Origin: CAYSCW01 sp964449165
Lineage (GTDB): Bacteria > Acidobacteriota > Aminicenantia > Aminicenantales > Aminicenantaceae
Length of the DNA stretch: 64,000 bases
NCBI GenBank assembly: GCA_964449165.1
Contig: CAYVAT010000003.1
Location: forward strand, 62,001-126,000
Reading direction: 5' to 3'
The position numbers were made by a program, and so were the translations under genes. This document shows, piece after piece, positions 61,175-64,000 of this stretch (position 1 is the first letter of the stretch; each line of letters opens with the position of its first letter). Below the pieces are notes generated by a model, which was not told the origin of the DNA, did not search any database, and saw only the letters and a list, made by a program, of their open reading frames with translations.

Positions 61175-61963
61175 TTATTCGATTTTTTCTTTGGCCTCTT
61201 CCCATAACTTGTCCATCTCACTCAAGTCTGTTTGGCTCAAATCCGACCCTTTTTCCTTGATTCTCTTTTCCACGTATTGAAAACGGTGGATAAATTTCTT
61301 GTTAGCATGCTTCAGAGCAATCTCTGGATTGAATCCTAAAAGGCGAGCCACATTAGCCATAGCGAAAAATACATCTCCTAACTCTTGGAAAGCTGTACTC
61401 TCCTCCTTTGCTTGCAGAGCTTTTTCAAATTCTGATATCTCTTCTTTAATTTTCTCAAGAGCTTCGAGAGGATGAGGCCAATCAAACCCATATTGTGAAA
61501 CTCGAAGACCTATTTGGAAAGCCTCCAAAAGAGAAGGAGTGTTCTTGACCATTCCGTCAAAGAGAAACTCTCTTGCCTTTTCTTCTTTTTTCTGGCGATG
61601 CCACTGGTCGATGACTTTCTGAGAAGTCTTTAGCTTCTTTTGTCCGAAAACGTGAGGGTGGCGACGAACCATCTTCTGGTTGATCCTTTCCAGAACATCG
61701 GAGATGGTGAATTTTTTCATTTCCTTGTATATCCGCGCTAAAAAGACAACTTCCATCAGCACATCTCCTAATTCCTCAGCCAGAGCTTCATCGTCATCTT
61801 GGCTGATGGCTTCTACAGCCTCATAGACTTCCTCTAAAAAATAATTGGAGATGGACCGTTCATCCTGCTCTCTGTCCCAAGGACATCCATTCTCACCTCG
61901 AAGAACGTCCAGAATTTCCACTAGACGCTCGAATCTTTTCCCTGCTTTTGTTGTGTCTTTCAT
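61175..61963 (-). CDS. mazG: MazG nucleoside triphosphate pyrophosphohydrolase
   Basis: 262 residues from the ATG at 61963, with GGGAG eight bases upstream; the frame is open further upstream but lies in the promoter. Two MazG helical repeats are present. The first has CPWDREQ, then EEVYEAVEA and EELGDVLMEVVF (the EExxE and ExxD metal-binding motifs), the second EEISEFEKAL and ELGDVFFAMANVAR. It hydrolyses nucleoside triphosphates to monophosphates and pyrophosphate, cleaning noncanonical or excess nucleotides. Divergent from the DUF1844 gene across a region with a palindrome. Confidence 0.93.
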   Translation of the reverse strand: MKDTTKAGKRFERLVEILDVLRGENGCPWDREQDERSISNYFLEEVYEAVEAISQDDDEALAEELGDVLMEVVFLARIYKEMKKFTISDVLERINQKMVRRHPHVFGQKKLKTSQKVIDQWHRQKKEEKAREFLFDGMVKNTPSLLEAFQIGLRVSQYGFDWPHPLEALEKIKEEISEFEKALQAKEESTAFQELGDVFFAMANVARLLGFNPEIALKHANKKFIHRFQYVEKRIKEKGSDLSQTDLSEMDKLWEEAKEKIE

Positions 61964-62004
61964 GTCTTTACTCCCTTGAATTATTATAGAGAATATTGTA
62001 ATAT

Positions 62005-62027
62005 TTTTTGTCATTTTAAGACAAAAA
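62005..62027. promoter_or_regulatory. Palindrome in the mazG / DUF1844 divergent region
   Basis: Arms of eight bases (TTTTTGTC at 62005-62012 and GACAAAAA at 62020-62027) are perfect reverse complements with a seven-base spacer. Its core TTGTC...GACAA resembles the palindrome at 16459-16476, though the spacer differs by one base. Position between divergent starts suits an operator. Confidence 0.4.
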
Positions 62028-62077
62028 TTTATCATATTCATGTCATCTCTTTCCAACGTGAGGATCGGGGGATTAGA

Positions 62078-62398
62078 ATGAAAAATAACAAGGAAAAAAG
62101 TAAGACAAAAAATGAGAAGCCACAAGAGGCGGAGATCGTTATCCCTCCCCTCGAATTCAGCTCACTCGTGCTTCCTTTTTATACTCAGGCCCTTTTATCA
62201 TTAGGCATAGAGAAGGACAGCAAACATGACAAGGATAAAAAGAATTTGGATTTAGTAAAGAGGATGATCGATTTGCTCGACCTGCTGAGAAAAAGAACTC
62301 AAGGCAATCTCCAACCGGAAGAAGAGAAATTCCTTGATTCATGCCTCCATCAGCTGAAATTGAGCTACATGGAGAGGGCCAAGATCATCAAGCTGTGA
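62078..62398 (+). CDS. DUF1844 domain protein
   Basis: 106 residues from the ATG at 62078, the one that gives the family's usual size. A charged N-terminal tail (about 1-20) is followed by the DUF1844 core: PPLEFSSLVLPFYTQALLSL, then LDLVKRMIDLLDLLRKRTQG and LQPEEEKFLDSCLHQL. The family is small, soluble and of unknown function, widespread in Acidobacteriota, deltaproteobacteria and relatives. The ribF gene follows four bases later and probably shares its transcript. Confidence 0.8.
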   Translation: MKNNKEKSKTKNEKPQEAEIVIPPLEFSSLVLPFYTQALLSLGIEKDSKHDKDKKNLDLVKRMIDLLDLLRKRTQGNLQPEEEKFLDSCLHQLKLSYMERAKIIKL

Positions 62399-62402
62399 GT
62401 CC

Positions 62403-63323
62403 ATGAAAGTCATCTATGGATTCGAGAATCTCCTCTCATTCAGCAGGCAGACTATCGTTGCTCTCGGTAACTTCGACGGTGTACACCTTGGTCATCAAAG
62501 AATCCTCAAATTTGTCACAAGGAAAGCCGCCCAGCTCGATCTTGAATCCATTGTATTAACTCTTTCTCCTCATCCGGAAAACATCCTAGGGAAAAAAAGA
62601 ATAAAAATGATACAAACCTTAGAACAAAGATTGGAAGAGATCGAAAGATTCGGCGTTAATGCCACCTTAGTTGCTGCCTTCAACAAGAAATTTTCAAGCC
62701 TCACTCCCCGTGAATTTATTCAGAAGATTGTAGTCAACCTCCTGCGAGCCAAGGCGGTAGTGGTTGGTGGCGAGTTTCGCTTCGGCAAAAATCGACGAGG
62801 AAATATTGCTTTTTTCCGAAAGATCGCACCAATATTCAATATACACTTTTTTTCACTGCCATCAGTGACAAAGAATGGAAAGAAGATCAGCAGCAGCCTC
62901 ATTCGGAGATATCTCCAAGAAGGTCAAGTAAAAAAGGTCATTGCTTTTTTGGGCAGACCTTATGCCATAGACGGCCGAGTTATAAAGGGTAAATCTAGAG
63001 GAAAAGTTATCGGTTTTCCCACAGCAAACATACAAACAGAGAATGAGATTACCCCCCCTGGAGTCTTCATAACCAAAGTAAGAGTCGGTTCACAAGATCT
63101 CCCTTCTCTAACAAACATCGGACACTGCCCCACATTCGAGCAACATGAATCAAACATTGAATCCTACATCATCAATTTTAACAGAAACCTCTACGGAAAT
63201 AAGATTCGGATTCATTTCTTGGATAAAATTAGAGAAGAAAAGAAATTTGCCACCTCCCAAGACCTCTCTCGGCAGATACAAAAAGATATTGAAACTGCTA
63301 AAGCCTATTTTCGTCTCGTCTGA
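62403..63323 (+). CDS. ribF: Bifunctional riboflavin kinase / FAD synthetase
   Basis: 306 residues, normal length. The N-terminal FAD synthetase (nucleotidyltransferase) domain shows ALGNFDGVHLGHQRIL (HxGH-like motif), TLSPHPENILG and VVGGEFRFGKNRRGN; the C-terminal riboflavin kinase domain has GRVIKGKSRGKVIGFPTANI and FDGVHLGH-independent GPATN-type segment TNIGHCPTFE. It converts riboflavin to FMN and FAD, feeding the flavoenzymes here such as the two nitroreductases. It starts four bases after the DUF1844 stop. Confidence 0.92.
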   Translation: MKVIYGFENLLSFSRQTIVALGNFDGVHLGHQRILKFVTRKAAQLDLESIVLTLSPHPENILGKKRIKMIQTLEQRLEEIERFGVNATLVAAFNKKFSSLTPREFIQKIVVNLLRAKAVVVGGEFRFGKNRRGNIAFFRKIAPIFNIHFFSLPSVTKNGKKISSSLIRRYLQEGQVKKVIAFLGRPYAIDGRVIKGKSRGKVIGFPTANIQTENEITPPGVFITKVRVGSQDLPSLTNIGHCPTFEQHESNIESYIINFNRNLYGNKIRIHFLDKIREEKKFATSQDLSRQIQKDIETAKAYFRLV

Positions 63324-63542
63324 AGCTCTTGCTATGCTGATCAAAGCATTGACATCTCATCCTCTCGCAAAATCAAAGAGAAATGCGCTTCTGCACTTTC
63401 ATCTTTTCTTGACTTTTTACGTGTATTATTGCATTTTCATAGGGAAAGAAGGAGTCTTGTTGAAAGAAAAAATCCTTCTTTGAACAAACTCCAGTTGCGC
63501 CATTAAGGAGTCACTGAAATATCCAAAATCAGGAGTTAGTCC
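63324..63542 (+). other. Non-coding region upstream of pyrR
   Basis: 219 bp without a gene. It holds a nine-base inverted repeat (AAAGAAGGA at 63445-63453, TCCTTCTTT at 63473-63481) with a 19-base loop and no T-run, so it is not an obvious terminator. I do not see the conserved PyrR-binding loop sequence here. A regulated leader remains possible because pyrR genes are often autoregulated. Confidence 0.3.
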
Positions 63543-64000
63543 ATGGAGGAAAAAATAAAAGCCAGGGTTATGGATGTACGAAAAATAAAAAGAGCTCTCC
63601 ATCGAATGACAACAGAGATAATTGAGCACAACCGTAATTTGAAAAATTTAGTGATCGTGGGTATCAGAACCAGGGGAATTTATATCGGAAAAAGAATTTC
63701 CAGGTTGATCAAAGAGATGGAAAAAGTTGACATCCCCGTGGGAGTACTGGATATCACGCTATACCGTGACGATTTTTCAGAGCTGGAAGCTCAGCACATG
63801 GTAAAGAAAACAGAGATCAACTTTTCGGTAACCAAAAAAGACGTTCTCCTTGTTGATGATGTCCTCTTCACAGGAAGAACCATCAGAGCGGCCATGGATA
63901 GCTTGATCGATTTGGGAAGACCTAACACCATCCAGCTTCTAGTCCTTATCGACCGCGGACATAAAGAACTCCCTATAAGAGCTGACTACGTTGGTAAGTT
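63543..64000 (+). CDS. pyrR: PyrR, pyrimidine operon regulator / uracil phosphoribosyltransferase (3' partial)
   Basis: 152 residues are visible before the window ends; the family is about 180 long. The phosphoribosyltransferase fold is clear: [24 protein letters not shown], and the PRPP-binding loop [18 protein letters not shown]. The basic segment [16 protein letters not shown] is the RNA-binding side. In Gram-positive and many other bacteria it controls the pyr operon by attenuation and has weak uracil phosphoribosyltransferase activity. A pyrB-type gene would be expected next. Confidence 0.92.
   Translation, partial: MEEKIKARVMDVRKIKRALHRMTTEIIEHNRNLKNLVIVGIRTRGIYIGKRISRLIKEMEKVDIPVGVLDITLYRDDFSELEAQHMVKKTEINFSVTKKDVLLVDDVLFTGRTIRAAMDSLIDLGRPNTIQLLVLIDRGHKELPIRADYVGK

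Noticed and set aside
1..64000. CRISPR array, rRNA, tRNA, prophage or toxin-antitoxin module
   Set aside because: I found no regularly spaced repeats, no tRNA-like clover-leaf pattern, and no phage or toxin genes. The RHH-like gene at 21940 has no toxin partner next to it.

Overview
The window is a chromosomal stretch of a Gram-negative bacterium with moderate-to-low GC. Lipid A and lipoprotein genes (lpxB, a Kdo transferase, lnt), secretin-type pseudopilins, several Tat signals, an archaeal/eukaryote-type prolyl-tRNA synthetase and a high load of exported peptidases (Tricorn-like S41, S9, TldD/TldE, M23) fit the Acidobacteriota/Aminicenantota neighbourhood. That placement is inference from gene content only; there is no rRNA or tRNA in the window. 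Two runs of exactly 100 N (41256-41355 and 58264-58363) mark scaffold gaps of unknown length, so this is a draft, probably metagenome- or single-cell-derived, assembly. Almost everything is ordinary, densely packed coding sequence. I see no CRISPR array, prophage or insertion-sequence gene.

Layout. 1-5.2 kb: a flippase-like membrane protein (cut by the window edge), an octopine/nopaline-dehydrogenase-type oxidoreductase, and the tldD-tldE pair. 5.2-9.7 kb (minus): nitroreductase, zinc-ribbon thioredoxin, Tricorn-like protease. 10-16.3 kb: a HEAT-repeat protein and an HD-GYP protein that appear to share an N-terminal domain, a shortened protein disulfide oxidoreductase, and ADP-forming acyl-CoA synthetase. 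16.5-24.2 kb: three consecutive alkaline-phosphatase-superfamily proteins, a small ribbon-helix-helix-like protein, a membrane protein and an aminotransferase. 24.2-29.6 kb: nitroreductase, lipoprotein, and a four-gene ABC-2 export operon. 29.7-31.3 kb: phosphoglycerate mutase. 31.4-38.3 kb: S9 peptidase, M23 peptidase, alpha/beta hydrolase, and divergent Tat-exported D-aminoacylase and alanine-racemase-like genes. 38.4-42.5 kb: membrane proteins, PAP2 phosphatase, Kdo transferase. 42.6-47.7 kb: rpsO-pnp, three pseudopilin-like genes, lpxB. 48.4-51.1 kb (minus): DUF192, pcm, proS. 51.3-54.3 kb: three PilZ-like genes around a LuxR-type regulator with a degenerate receiver, then coaE. 54.3-64 kb: DHS-like protein, HU, nfeD-slipin, a SPOR-like protein cut by a gap, lnt, prfB, mazG, DUF1844, ribF, and the start of pyrR.

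Most striking observation: the cofactor-independent phosphoglycerate mutase at 29672-31282 is circularly permuted. The segment matching the C-terminal half of the usual enzyme comes first, then a short linker, then the segment matching the usual N-terminus, all in one uninterrupted frame. The catalytic serine and metal ligands are retained, but the conserved DGRD substrate-site motif is altered. Other points to check: a protein disulfide oxidoreductase that has lost its second CxxC through an apparent in-frame deletion, candidate leaderless genes whose -10 box lies 8-10 nt before the start codon, a prfB programmed frameshift with a weak Shine-Dalgarno stimulator, a 53-bp dispersed repeat, and two intergenic palindromic elements.
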